23,042 nucleotides of DNA from a virus. Positions 8,290-15,552 of this stretch are shown here, piece after piece. The translations under genes were made by a program, and so were the position numbers. The notes beneath the pieces were generated by a model. That model had not been told where the DNA came from. It ran no database searches and saw nothing but the letters and a program-made list of their open reading frames with translations. The stretch covers positions 1 through 23,042 of IMG/VR virus record IMGVR_UViG_3300008448_000690, one strand, 5' to 3'. Position 1 is the stretch's first letter. Every line of letters starts with the position of its first letter.

Positions 8290-10617
8290 ATGGCAGAGAA
8301 ATTAGTATCACCAGGCGTTTTCACAAGAGAAAATGACCTTTCATTCTTACAACAAGGAGTTGGAGAAATAGGAGCAGCGTTTATAGGTCCTTTTAAAGAA
8401 GGCCCATTAACACCAACAATTGTAAGTTCACAAGCAGAATTTGAAACATTATTTGGTAGTGTTGATGACACTTATTATACTCCTTTAGCAGTACAATCAT
8501 ATTTAAGAGAAGCAGGAACTGCAACAATTTGTAGAGTAGCTGGTGCAGCGGGATATACCGAAACTGCTCCTTTATTATTAGTAGCAAACACAACTCAATC
8601 AGCCGATGGAGCAGCACATTCTGCATCATTAGGTATTCTTTTTAATACATCTGCAAGTGCAAATGTAGGATTTACTGGAACTCTTACATCCGATAAAGAT
8701 GGTAATGGTGATTTTTCAATATTATTAAGTGGTAGTGGTGTAACTCACACAGGATATAGTGCATCTTTAAATTTAACAGATGTAAGTGATATCGAAGCGG
8801 TATTTGGTTCATCTGCATATGGTTCAGCAAGAGCTTACGCATACGCATTCTTTAAAGAAAACGGATTTATATATAATACCGGTTCTTATACATTATCTGG
8901 AACTGACGGAATTGGTTCTGGTTCAGTTACTTCATCTTTCAACTCACATACAACTGCAAGTGTAATTGTATTAGCAGACCAAAAATTTAGTGGTTCAACT
9001 GGTACTGGTGAAGCATGTGAAGCATTGACTCCATATATACAATCTCAATTAATCAATAGTACAAGACATAATTTATTTCAAATAGAAACAATAACCGCAG
9101 GAAACGTTGCAAATACTAAAATAAAAATTGGTATTTCAAATGTTAAAGCGGCTGGTTCAATAAATGGAACTGATTACGGTGCATTCACAATTGTAGTAAG
9201 AAATTTCTCTGATACTGATAAAAAGAAAAGTGTAATTGAAACTTTTGCAAATGTAAATTTAGACCCTAATTCTCCTAACTTTATTAGTAGAGTAATCGGT
9301 GATAGAAAAAGAACAATCAATCCAAATACTGGTAAAATAACAGAAATTGGCGATTGGGTAAATAATTCTAGATATATTAGAATTACTAATTTAAATGTAA
9401 ATGCACCTGTACAAGCAGTACCATTTGCACACGCAGCATATCAATTACCAGTAAATGCAGGAGCATACGCATCATTGGTACCGAGAGTAACATTCTCAAC
9501 TGGTTCAGTAACCGATTCTTCAAAATATAGTGGTATTGATTTAGATAATAATGGTGATAATAAGATATACATGAAACCAATTCCTGTTAGTGCGGGTAAT
9601 GGTTCTAACTCTGTATTCTCATTAGATACTATTTGTGGATTAAATTTAACTTCAAATGTTTCAACTGATGTTGCAAAAAGACAATTCGTTGTAGCATTCC
9701 AAGAAGGATTTGATGGACACTCTCCGGCTAACAATGCAGCAGATTTAAACCCTGCAACAACAGCAGGTAAAGCAGCATATCAAAAACATATTGCAGCATT
9801 ATCAAACGCTGATGAATATGATATCAATATGGTTGTTGCACCTCATGTTAATAGATACGACCATAGTTCAGTTTGGACTTCAATATTAGATATGGTAGAA
9901 CAAAGAGCAGATGCATTCTTCATTGGAGATGCGGGTAACGCTTCAACTTCTTTATCAGCAACTATAACACAAGCACAATCAGTAGATTCAAACTACGCAG
10001 CGGTTTACTACCCTTGGGTTAAAACAATTGATTTAAACACAAACAAATTAATAACAGTCCCACCATCAGTATTATTACCTGGAGTATTTGCGGCAAACGA
10101 TAATGTTGCAGGAGAATGGTTCGCACCAGCTGGTTTGAATAGAGGTGGATTAGTGGGAGCAGTTAGTGTATTAGATAGATTATCTCAATCTGAAAAAGAT
10201 GATTTATACGAAGGTAAAGTAAATCCAATTGTACAATTCCCAGGACAAGGTATCGTAGTATTCGGACAAAAAACATTACAAGATAAACCATCTGCATTAG
10301 ATAGAATCAACGTAAGAAGATTATTATTGACTGTTAGAAAATATATCGCATCTACTTCTAGATATTTAGTATTCGAACAAAATTCGGCAGAAACTAGAAC
10401 TAAATTCTTAAACATTGTAAACCCTTATTTAAGTGGAATACAAAGTAGACAAGGTTTATACGCATTCAAAGTGGTAATGGATGATTCAAACAACACACCA
10501 GATGTAATTGATAGAAACATTTTAAAAGGAGCTATCTACTTACAACCAACAAAGACAGCGGAATTTATTCAAATTGATTTCAACATCTTACCAACTGGCG
10601 CAAGTTTTAACGGATAA
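8290..10617 (+). CDS. Contractile tail sheath protein
   Basis: A 775-residue sheath protein, longer than T4 gp18 (659). The N-terminus has the family signature (KLVSPGVFTRENDLSFLQ, then GEIGAAFIGPFKEGP), and the second segment has the typical F-x-x-LFG (AEFETLFGSVDD) and CRVAG. Residues about 100-230 are a Ser/Gly-rich, probably surface-exposed insertion. The C-terminal domain is well preserved: NVRRLLLTVRKYIASTSRYL, FEQNSAETR, then DNTP-like DDSNNTPDVIDRN and the end strand AEFIQIDFNILPTGASF, which in the family links neighbouring subunits into the contracting lattice. The tail tube gene follows after 46 bases, the usual sheath-tube order of myoviruses. The ATG at 8290 matches the conserved N-terminus and sits behind an A-rich leader. 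Confidence 0.95.
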   Translation: MAEKLVSPGVFTRENDLSFLQQGVGEIGAAFIGPFKEGPLTPTIVSSQAEFETLFGSVDDTYYTPLAVQSYLREAGTATICRVAGAAGYTETAPLLLVANTTQSADGAAHSASLGILFNTSASANVGFTGTLTSDKDGNGDFSILLSGSGVTHTGYSASLNLTDVSDIEAVFGSSAYGSARAYAYAFFKENGFIYNTGSYTLSGTDGIGSGSVTSSFNSHTTASVIVLADQKFSGSTGTGEACEALTPYIQSQLINSTRHNLFQIETITAGNVANTKIKIGISNVKAAGSINGTDYGAFTIVVRNFSDTDKKKSVIETFANVNLDPNSPNFISRVIGDRKRTINPNTGKITEIGDWVNNSRYIRITNLNVNAPVQAVPFAHAAYQLPVNAGAYASLVPRVTFSTGSVTDSSKYSGIDLDNNGDNKIYMKPIPVSAGNGSNSVFSLDTICGLNLTSNVSTDVAKRQFVVAFQEGFDGHSPANNAADLNPATTAGKAAYQKHIAALSNADEYDINMVVAPHVNRYDHSSVWTSILDMVEQRADAFFIGDAGNASTSLSATITQAQSVDSNYAAVYYPWVKTIDLNTNKLITVPPSVLLPGVFAANDNVAGEWFAPAGLNRGGLVGAVSVLDRLSQSEKDDLYEGKVNPIVQFPGQGIVVFGQKTLQDKPSALDRINVRRLLLTVRKYIASTSRYLVFEQNSAETRTKFLNIVNPYLSGIQSRQGLYAFKVVMDDSNNTPDVIDRNILKGAIYLQPTKTAEFIQIDFNILPTGASFNG

Positions 10618-10629
10618 TTTAAAAAATAG

Positions 10630-10639
10630 ATATTTATAA
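10630..10639 (+). promoter_or_regulatory. Candidate late promoter motif ATATTTATAA upstream of the tube gene
   Basis: The motif lies 34 bases upstream of the ATG at 10664, in the 46-base gap between sheath and tube. It is preceded by G as in three other copies. A separate promoter here would allow more tube than sheath to be made. Confidence 0.45.
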
Positions 10640-10663
10640 AAGAACAATAAAATATAAACAAAG

Positions 10664-11155
10664 ATGCCAACAATATTAGGATTTGACAAGATGTTTTACA
10701 AAGAGTTTGAACCAAAACTTCAGAATAGATTTATTATGACAGTTGACGGTATCGAATCTTACATCATCAAAACAGCAAGTAGACCAACTTTCACATCGGA
10801 AGTAGTTGAATTAGACCATATAAACGTAAAGAGAAAGATTAAAGGTAAATCAACTTGGGATGATATAACAATTACACTTTATGACCCAATTGTTCCATCT
10901 GGAGCACAACAAGTAATGGAGTGGATTAGACAATCGCACGAATCATTGACAGGTAGAGATGGTTATTCTGCTTTCTACAAAAAACAACTTACATTCCAAT
11001 TATTAGGACCAGTAGGTGATATCGTAGAAGAGTGGTCATTAGTTGGAGCATTTATTTCTCAAGCTAATTTCGGTGAATTAGATTGGTCAAACACAACTGA
11101 CCCAGTATCTATTGAATTAACTATTTCTTACGATTACGCAATATTAGAATACTAA
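10664..11155 (+). CDS. Tail tube protein (T4 gp19-like)
   Basis: A 163-residue protein, exactly the length of T4 gp19. The features fit the myovirus tube family: an N-terminal FEPKLQNRFIM strand, a conserved central KIKGKSTWDDITITLYDPI motif, a Q-x-x-MEWIRQSHE helix, and a C-terminal pair of strands ending in SIELTISYDYAILEY. It would stack in hexameric rings to form the inner tube through which DNA passes, enclosed by the sheath encoded just upstream. It is followed within 25 bases by an intrinsic terminator, so sheath and tube form a transcription unit of their own or the end of one. I see nothing abnormal in length or sequence. Confidence 0.93.
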   Translation: MPTILGFDKMFYKEFEPKLQNRFIMTVDGIESYIIKTASRPTFTSEVVELDHINVKRKIKGKSTWDDITITLYDPIVPSGAQQVMEWIRQSHESLTGRDGYSAFYKKQLTFQLLGPVGDIVEEWSLVGAFISQANFGELDWSNTTDPVSIELTISYDYAILEY

Positions 11156-11175
11156 TATAATTAAAAATTATAAAA

Positions 11176-11215
11176 AAGAAGGGGATGCAGAAATGTTATC
11201 CCCTTTTTATTTTTT
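11176..11215 (+). terminator. Rho-independent terminator after the tube gene
   Basis: An 11-base-pair stem (11176-11186 with 11198-11208, core AAGGGGAT / ATCCCCTT, one G-T pair) encloses an 11-base loop and runs into TTATTTTT. It is the only strong hairpin-plus-T-tract in an intergenic gap of this window. It separates the abundant sheath and tube genes from the less abundant baseplate genes. Confidence 0.88.
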
Positions 11216-11225
11216 CTAAAACATA

Positions 11226-11235
11226 ATATATATAA
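11226..11235 (+). promoter_or_regulatory. Weak candidate late promoter motif ATATATATAA
   Basis: This differs at one position from ATATTTATAA and lies 32 bases upstream of the ATG at 11258, directly after the terminator. A promoter is needed here if the terminator is efficient, which supports a function despite the mismatch in a simple AT sequence. Confidence 0.3.
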
Positions 11236-11257
11236 TAAACACAATAGTTATAATATT

Positions 11258-12067
11258 ATGGAACAAAACATTGAACAACAGGTTACAAGAGGTGGTATTA
11301 ATCCAACCGCATTACCAAAATCATTCCCATTTGCAACAGAGATAATTTCACTTCCATCGGAAGGATTATGTTATCCTGAAACACATCCTTTATCAAAAGG
11401 AACAATTGAAATAAAGTTATTAACCGCTAAAGAAGAAGATATTTTAACTTCTATAAACTTAATAAGAAGAAACGAACATATAAACAAAATGTTAGAATCT
11501 ATTATAGTTGAACCAGGAGTAAATATAAACGATATATTAGTGGGTGATAAAAATGCAATATTGGTAGCATCTCGTATGTTAGCGTTTGGAGCCGATTATG
11601 ATGTTTCAATAGATGACCCCGAAACCGGTGAACCAACTCCTGTTACGATTGACCTTTCTCAAATTCAAACAAAATCATTGGATAAAGAATTATTGAATAG
11701 AAAAAATGAATATGATTTCATTTTACCTATTTCAAAAACTCAAATTAAATTCAAATTTTTAACACATGGTGATGAGATAGCAATTAGTAAAGATGTTGAA
11801 GCGATTGAAAAATTGACTAAAACATCAGGAGAGATTACAGCAAGATATAGACGACAAATCGTTGAAGTTAATGGTGTAAGAGATGCAGGTCATATTAGTA
11901 ATTTTGTAACAAATGGATTATTAGCCGGAGATTCAAAAGCACTTCGAAAATATGCAAACTCAATAACTCCAGATTTGGATTTAAAGTTTAAATATACAAC
12001 GGCTAGTGGTGAGGAGGAGGCTCTCCGAATCCCATTCGGGGTTGACTTTTTTTACCCTATCGACTGA
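11258..12067 (+). CDS. T4 gp26-like baseplate protein / candidate tail assembly chaperone, short form
   Basis: A 269-residue protein of the T4 baseplate (gp26-like) type. Typical segments are LPSEGLCYPETHPLSKGTIE, then LLTAKEEDILTS, and a C-terminal end in LRIPFGVDFFYPID. It is predicted cytoplasmic, with mixed alpha/beta character and no membrane segment. The last 20 codons are peculiar: GAG-GAG-GAG, CTC, CGA, ATC, GGG and other GC-rich codons rarely used by its neighbours, followed by a run of seven T and then a stop. An overlapping frame continues for 72 codons past that run. Its place directly upstream of a small gene and the tape measure gene is where long-tailed phages encode the two-part tail assembly chaperone. 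I therefore think the product is made both as this short form and as a frameshifted long form; the first is certain, the second inferred. Confidence 0.85.
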   Translation: MEQNIEQQVTRGGINPTALPKSFPFATEIISLPSEGLCYPETHPLSKGTIEIKLLTAKEEDILTSINLIRRNEHINKMLESIIVEPGVNINDILVGDKNAILVASRMLAFGADYDVSIDDPETGEPTPVTIDLSQIQTKSLDKELLNRKNEYDFILPISKTQIKFKFLTHGDEIAISKDVEAIEKLTKTSGEITARYRRQIVEVNGVRDAGHISNFVTNGLLAGDSKALRKYANSITPDLDLKFKYTTASGEEEALRIPFGVDFFYPID

Positions 12068-12272
12068 TTATAGTATAGCAATTCATCAAAAGATTTTTCA
12101 AATGGTGTATAACTCCAATGGTGGATTTACTTGGAGTGACGTATACTATATGTCTATTAAATTGAGAGAATTTTATTGGAATGAATTGGTTAAAGCCAAA
12201 AAAACGGAATCCGACCAATTAAATCAAATAAACAAATCACAAGCAGCATCGTCCAAAGTTAGACGAAAATAG
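12006..12272 (+). CDS. Overlapping downstream frame, likely C-terminal extension of the baseplate/chaperone protein by frameshift
   Basis: The frame is open from 11985 to 12272. GTG at 12006 or 12009 and TTG at 12042 are the only usual starts before the meaningful part, and none has a ribosome site at proper distance. From about 12054 the translation looks protein-like: STDYSIAIHQKIFQMVY, then NSNGGFTWSDVYYMSIKLRE and FYWNELVKAKKTES. A short helical domain with a W-(S)-D-V-Y-x-M-x-x-x-LR-x-FY pattern is what I would expect of the T-type half of a tail assembly chaperone or of proteins fused after gp26-like domains. It would give a fusion of about 337 residues. I favour production by +1 (or -2) frameshift at 12047-12053 over independent initiation. 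A sequencing indel in the T run is a real alternative; then this is simply the end of the upstream gene. Confidence 0.6.
   Translation: MVRRRLSESHSGLTFFTLSTDYSIAIHQKIFQMVYNSNGGFTWSDVYYMSIKLREFYWNELVKAKKTESDQLNQINKSQAASSKVRRK
12011..12053 (+). promoter_or_regulatory. Candidate programmed ribosomal frameshift signal
   Basis: In order: GAGGAGGAGG (12011-12020), a perfect Shine-Dalgarno-like run in a genome that otherwise lacks them; a hairpin with 8 pairs and a CCC loop (12023-12030 with 12034-12041, one T-G pair, core CCGAAT / ATTCGG); five bases; then TTTTTTT (12047-12053), read GAC TTT TTT TAC in the gp26-like frame. Moving forward one base (or back two) on the T run enters the frame that stays open to 12272. 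The zero-frame stop TGA is at 12065. No experiment supports this yet. Confidence 0.55.
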
Positions 12273-12281
12273 TATTGATTT

Positions 12282-12291
12282 ATATTTATAT
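12282..12291 (+). promoter_or_regulatory. Candidate late promoter motif ATATTTATAT
   Basis: The motif lies 23 bases upstream of the ATG at 12305, in the 32-base gap after the overlapping chaperone frame. This is the shortest motif-to-start distance in the set. Confidence 0.4.
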
Positions 12292-12304
12292 ACAAACATA
12301 TGAT

Positions 12305-12535
12305 ATGGCGAAGCAAAAATTAGTTGAAATAAATGTATTTTCCAAATTACTTAATTTATTTTTTACAGCAAAATCTAAAAATAAAGAAACTGTGTTTTTG
12401 AATAAAATTAAAGATTCAGATGAAGATGTATGGAAAACATTTGATGATATAAATTCAAGAATAGATGCTTCTACTAATAAATTGAACAAATACAATTCAA
12501 AGTTCAAAGATATTGACTTTTCCGATTTAAACTAA
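12305..12535 (+). CDS. Small protein of unknown function between chaperone and tape measure genes
   Basis: A 76-residue protein beginning MAKQKLVEINVFSKLLNLFF. I chose ATG at 12305 because the in-frame ATG at 12275 would place ten AT-derived residues (MIYIYIQTYD) over the promoter-like motif and only 3 bases after the preceding stop. It is Lys/Asp-rich with a short hydrophobic stretch at residues 9-20 and an amphipathic C-terminal half (VWKTFDDINSRIDASTNKLN) that could form a coiled coil. It contains no Cys and no recognisable domain. The tape measure gene starts 8 bases after its stop, so the two are likely co-expressed, and a role in tail assembly or tape-measure handling is a guess from position only. 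Confidence 0.65.
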   Translation: MAKQKLVEINVFSKLLNLFFTAKSKNKETVFLNKIKDSDEDVWKTFDDINSRIDASTNKLNKYNSKFKDIDFSDLN

Positions 12536-12543
12536 TTTAAGTA

Positions 12544-15507
12544 ATGGCAAAAGGCAAAAATCCAACTAACAAAAATAATAATGTAAAAAGTAGATTGAAA
12601 GCTGCTGCACCTCAACCTGCTAATCAACCTACTAATACTCCTCCACCTGTTGTTGATGATAAAGCAGCAAAGGCAGCTGAAAAATTAGCGGAAAATTTAA
12701 AAGAAGCTAGAAAAGAAGCCAAGGAGATGTATGAAGATATGTCCGAAATTGACGATTCCGTTAAAAGTATAGGACAGAATGTAGATAAAAACAATAGAGG
12801 GTTTAAAACATTTTCCAAATTTGCAGAAAGTATTAAAAAAAATAGTATAAGTATTGCAGATACACTTGGAAAACAAAATGATTTAACAATAAATGAAGTT
12901 AAATACATTAAAAAAGTAAATTCCGCAAAAAATAAATTTTTTAGTGAAGAAAAAAGATTAGGAAAGTTACTCAAGAATAAAGTAATTACCGAAGAACAAT
13001 TTAATAAATACACAGAGGCCGCAGCTAGAAATTATGCAAAAGTAGTTGATGGATTTGACGCCACATCTCAATCGGGTAAGCAAATAAAAGATTCGATGGA
13101 AGCTACCGCCGATGGTACTATGGATTTCACCAAAAATATGAAAAAAGCGGATGGGTTCATGGAATCATTTTTGGGTAATATGCAGGGTTCTGTCCCATTG
13201 GCAAATGAAATTGGTAGTGTATTCAAATCGTTAGGTAATGGTGGAGCTGGTATAAAAGCAGCGATAGGAGCATTGGCAGGTGCGGCTACATATCTTGCAT
13301 ATAAACAAGGTATGATGGGTGACTATTTTGGAAAGGTGGCATCTTTCAATATGAAAGACCAGGTTCTTGAAAATGAAATAGCACTTAAAAAAGCACAAAA
13401 TTCTGCAAGTTTTGCAATACAAGAAGCAGGTGTACAATTTGGTGCACAAATGCAAACTGCAGCGGATGATTTTAAACAAGAAATGAGAAATGCATTTTTT
13501 GGTGATGCATTAACTCAATTAGGTTCTAAAGCAGCTGCTCAATTAGCTAAAGCTGGATTTAGTGCAAAAGATATAGCAGAATCTAGTTTAAGTGTTGCGG
13601 GTAATTTGGGTGCAGGAGCAGATTCATCTCAAAGATTAGGTAAAGAAGTAGCGGTATTCTCAAAATATATGGGAATAGGTGCAGACCAGGCAACCGATTT
13701 AGCAGCTAATTTCCGTATAATAGATAACTCAACCGGAGAACAGGCTCTTAATATGTTAGAAGGAACTCGTCAGATGGCAAAGATGATGGGTTTAAATCCT
13801 GGTGAAGTTATGAAAGATATGGCAGATTCTACAAAAGAAATTGCACAATATAACTTTAAATCAGGTAAAGAATTACAAAAGCAAGTTATCGCCGTTAAAG
13901 CAATGGGTGGTAACTTTAATAAGATAGCATCGGCAGGTAGAAATATGGTATTGAACTATAAAGATAGTATCAAAGCCGAAATGGAATTATCTGCAATGTT
14001 AGGCAAATCTATAAACCTATCCGAAGTAAGAGCTAAATTTGCTTCTGGTCAAATACCAGAGGCGGTTAAATCATTACAAGATGAATTGGGTGGAATTGAT
14101 TTATCTCAATTAGATTTTTTCAGTAAAGATGCAATATCCAATGCATTAGGGGGTATGGATTTTGAAGAAATTGCAAAAATTGGTAGTGGAACTTATGGAG
14201 AAGTTGCAAAAAATACAAAAGATTTAGATGCGGGAATAGATAAATCATCAAAAGCTGTTGTAAAAGCAAGTATAGAACAAACAAATGCTCAAAGATTAAA
14301 TATAGAATATAGTATTGCAGAAACAAAAGCAATGAATGCTGCGGCAATACAAGCTCAAACACAAGTTGCAATGCAACAAATACAAAATCAAAAGTCATTA
14401 AATGATGTGATGATTGATAATGATTATTTGCAACTTAAAGCCAATTTAGCTTTTTTAAGAACATTAGGAACGGAACTTCCTGGAATGTTAATGAGTGGAT
14501 TGGTTGGTGGTTTAACATCATTTTTACCACAAATTTTAAGCGGGGCCTGGAAGATGCTTTCAGGAGGAGGGTTGAGTAGTGTTGCAGGTGGAGCCGGTGG
14601 TATAACTGCTGCAAGTGCAGGAACTTTTGCGGCAGGAGCAGCTGGTTTTTGGTCATTAGGAAAGGGGATGTATAATGTTGGAAGTAATGAAGCACAACGT
14701 GGTGGCAAAGGAGGTGGATGGCAAACTGCCGGTAACGTGGTGGCAGGTATTGGTGCAGAATTTGTAAATGCAGTGGATTATTTAACAGGTGGAATAATAC
14801 AAAAAGGCACAGATGCATTAGGTTTGTCATTGGAAGGTATTGATATATCGGAATTAGAAAAGTTTAGGTCGGCATATCGTTCTGCTACAGGTCAGCAAAT
14901 TGGAGTTGGTAGCGAATCAAATCAAAAATTAGCAAATTGGGTAGCAAGTAATATGCAGTTTTTATCATCTGGTGGATTAGAAGATGAGGTAAAGAATTTT
15001 CAAACGGCAGTACAAAAGGGCCTGATAAAAACAAATGTTTCAATAGCAGACCAGGTAACTGCAAATTCTGACCTAACAACTCAGGCGATTACAAAAACTT
15101 CAATGTCATCTTTGGATGATATAGAAAGACAGGCAACTGACGCATTAAATAAATCAAAAAATGCAAATAATAAAATAATTACCGATACTGGCAAATCTAT
15201 AACTGATATGACAAAAACGGCAATAACAAGTGTTACAACCACAGCAGCTGCCGGAGCTAATACATCATCGAGTTCAGGAACACCTACTCCAACTATAACT
15301 GCATCTAAAATAAGTTCAACGCCAGTATTTGATGTACATTCGGAAACAACTGCGAATACTACTATAAAAATATATGGATTGTTAGAGGCGTGGGCTAGAC
15401 AAGCTACTGGTGCAGGTGCAACTCAAGTATTCTTGGATGCAAAAAGAGTAAACAATGAGCTTAGAGATTCAAATAGAGCTCGTAGAGCAATATTTACAAT
15501 TGATTAA
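12544..15507 (+). CDS. Tail tape measure protein
   Basis: A 987-residue protein with tape-measure character. The N-terminal 40 residues are basic and Pro-rich; 40-200 is charged helix likely to form coiled coil (AAKAAEKLAENLKEARKEAK). Two hydrophobic, Gly/Ala-rich regions are at about 215-254 (AAIGALAGAATYLAYKQG) and about 633-715 (PGMLMSGLVGGLTSFLPQIL and following Gly/Ala stretch), typical of the part that enters the host membrane. Residues about 270-630 are Gln/Ala-rich helix; about 840-930 is Thr/Ser-rich. No lysozyme or peptidase motif is seen. It lies after the chaperone genes and before baseplate genes, as in most long-tailed phages. At about 0.15 nm per residue, the length predicts a tail near 145 nm, assuming no processing. 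Confidence 0.92.
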   Translation: MAKGKNPTNKNNNVKSRLKAAAPQPANQPTNTPPPVVDDKAAKAAEKLAENLKEARKEAKEMYEDMSEIDDSVKSIGQNVDKNNRGFKTFSKFAESIKKNSISIADTLGKQNDLTINEVKYIKKVNSAKNKFFSEEKRLGKLLKNKVITEEQFNKYTEAAARNYAKVVDGFDATSQSGKQIKDSMEATADGTMDFTKNMKKADGFMESFLGNMQGSVPLANEIGSVFKSLGNGGAGIKAAIGALAGAATYLAYKQGMMGDYFGKVASFNMKDQVLENEIALKKAQNSASFAIQEAGVQFGAQMQTAADDFKQEMRNAFFGDALTQLGSKAAAQLAKAGFSAKDIAESSLSVAGNLGAGADSSQRLGKEVAVFSKYMGIGADQATDLAANFRIIDNSTGEQALNMLEGTRQMAKMMGLNPGEVMKDMADSTKEIAQYNFKSGKELQKQVIAVKAMGGNFNKIASAGRNMVLNYKDSIKAEMELSAMLGKSINLSEVRAKFASGQIPEAVKSLQDELGGIDLSQLDFFSKDAISNALGGMDFEEIAKIGSGTYGEVAKNTKDLDAGIDKSSKAVVKASIEQTNAQRLNIEYSIAETKAMNAAAIQAQTQVAMQQIQNQKSLNDVMIDNDYLQLKANLAFLRTLGTELPGMLMSGLVGGLTSFLPQILSGAWKMLSGGGLSSVAGGAGGITAASAGTFAAGAAGFWSLGKGMYNVGSNEAQRGGKGGGWQTAGNVVAGIGAEFVNAVDYLTGGIIQKGTDALGLSLEGIDISELEKFRSAYRSATGQQIGVGSESNQKLANWVASNMQFLSSGGLEDEVKNFQTAVQKGLIKTNVSIADQVTANSDLTTQAITKTSMSSLDDIERQATDALNKSKNANNKIITDTGKSITDMTKTAITSVTTTAAAGANTSSSSGTPTPTITASKISSTPVFDVHSETTANTTIKIYGLLEAWARQATGAGATQVFLDAKRVNNELRDSNRARRAIFTID

Positions 15508-15526
15508 TTCAAATATTAATAAAAAG

Positions 15527-15536
15527 ATATTTATTA
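15527..15536 (+). promoter_or_regulatory. Candidate late promoter motif ATATTTATTA overlapping a TATAAATA
   Basis: The motif lies 26 bases upstream of the ATG at 15553. The region TATTTATTATAAATA (15528-15542) is nearly palindromic and includes TATAAATA (15535-15542), the T4 late promoter sequence, on the + strand. This is the only + strand TATAAATA I noticed in a gap. Confidence 0.4.
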
Positions 15537-15552
15537 TAAATAAAGAAATAGA

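Noticed and set aside
12023-12053. Hairpin plus T7 run as an intrinsic terminator
   Set aside because: The hairpin is inside a gene, has only 8 pairs, and five bases including G and C separate it from the T run, so release would be poor. An attenuating effect cannot be excluded.
12006-12272. Independent gene starting at GTG 12006, GTG 12009 or TTG 12042
   Set aside because: The purine-rich run lies downstream of the GTGs and 21 bases upstream of the TTG, the first 15 codons are an out-of-frame reading of conserved upstream protein, and the protein-like part begins only after the T run. Frameshift entry fits better.
12275-12304. Upstream ATG at 12275 as the start of the small gene before the tape measure
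   Set aside because: It would put the candidate promoter motif inside the gene and add ten low-complexity residues 3 bases after the previous stop; ATG 12305 is cleaner.
15535-15542. T4-type late promoter TATAAATA on the + strand
   Set aside because: It is seen only once in a gap and arises from the palindromic context of the more general ATATTTAT motif, so it is not evidence of T4-like late promoters in this phage by itself.
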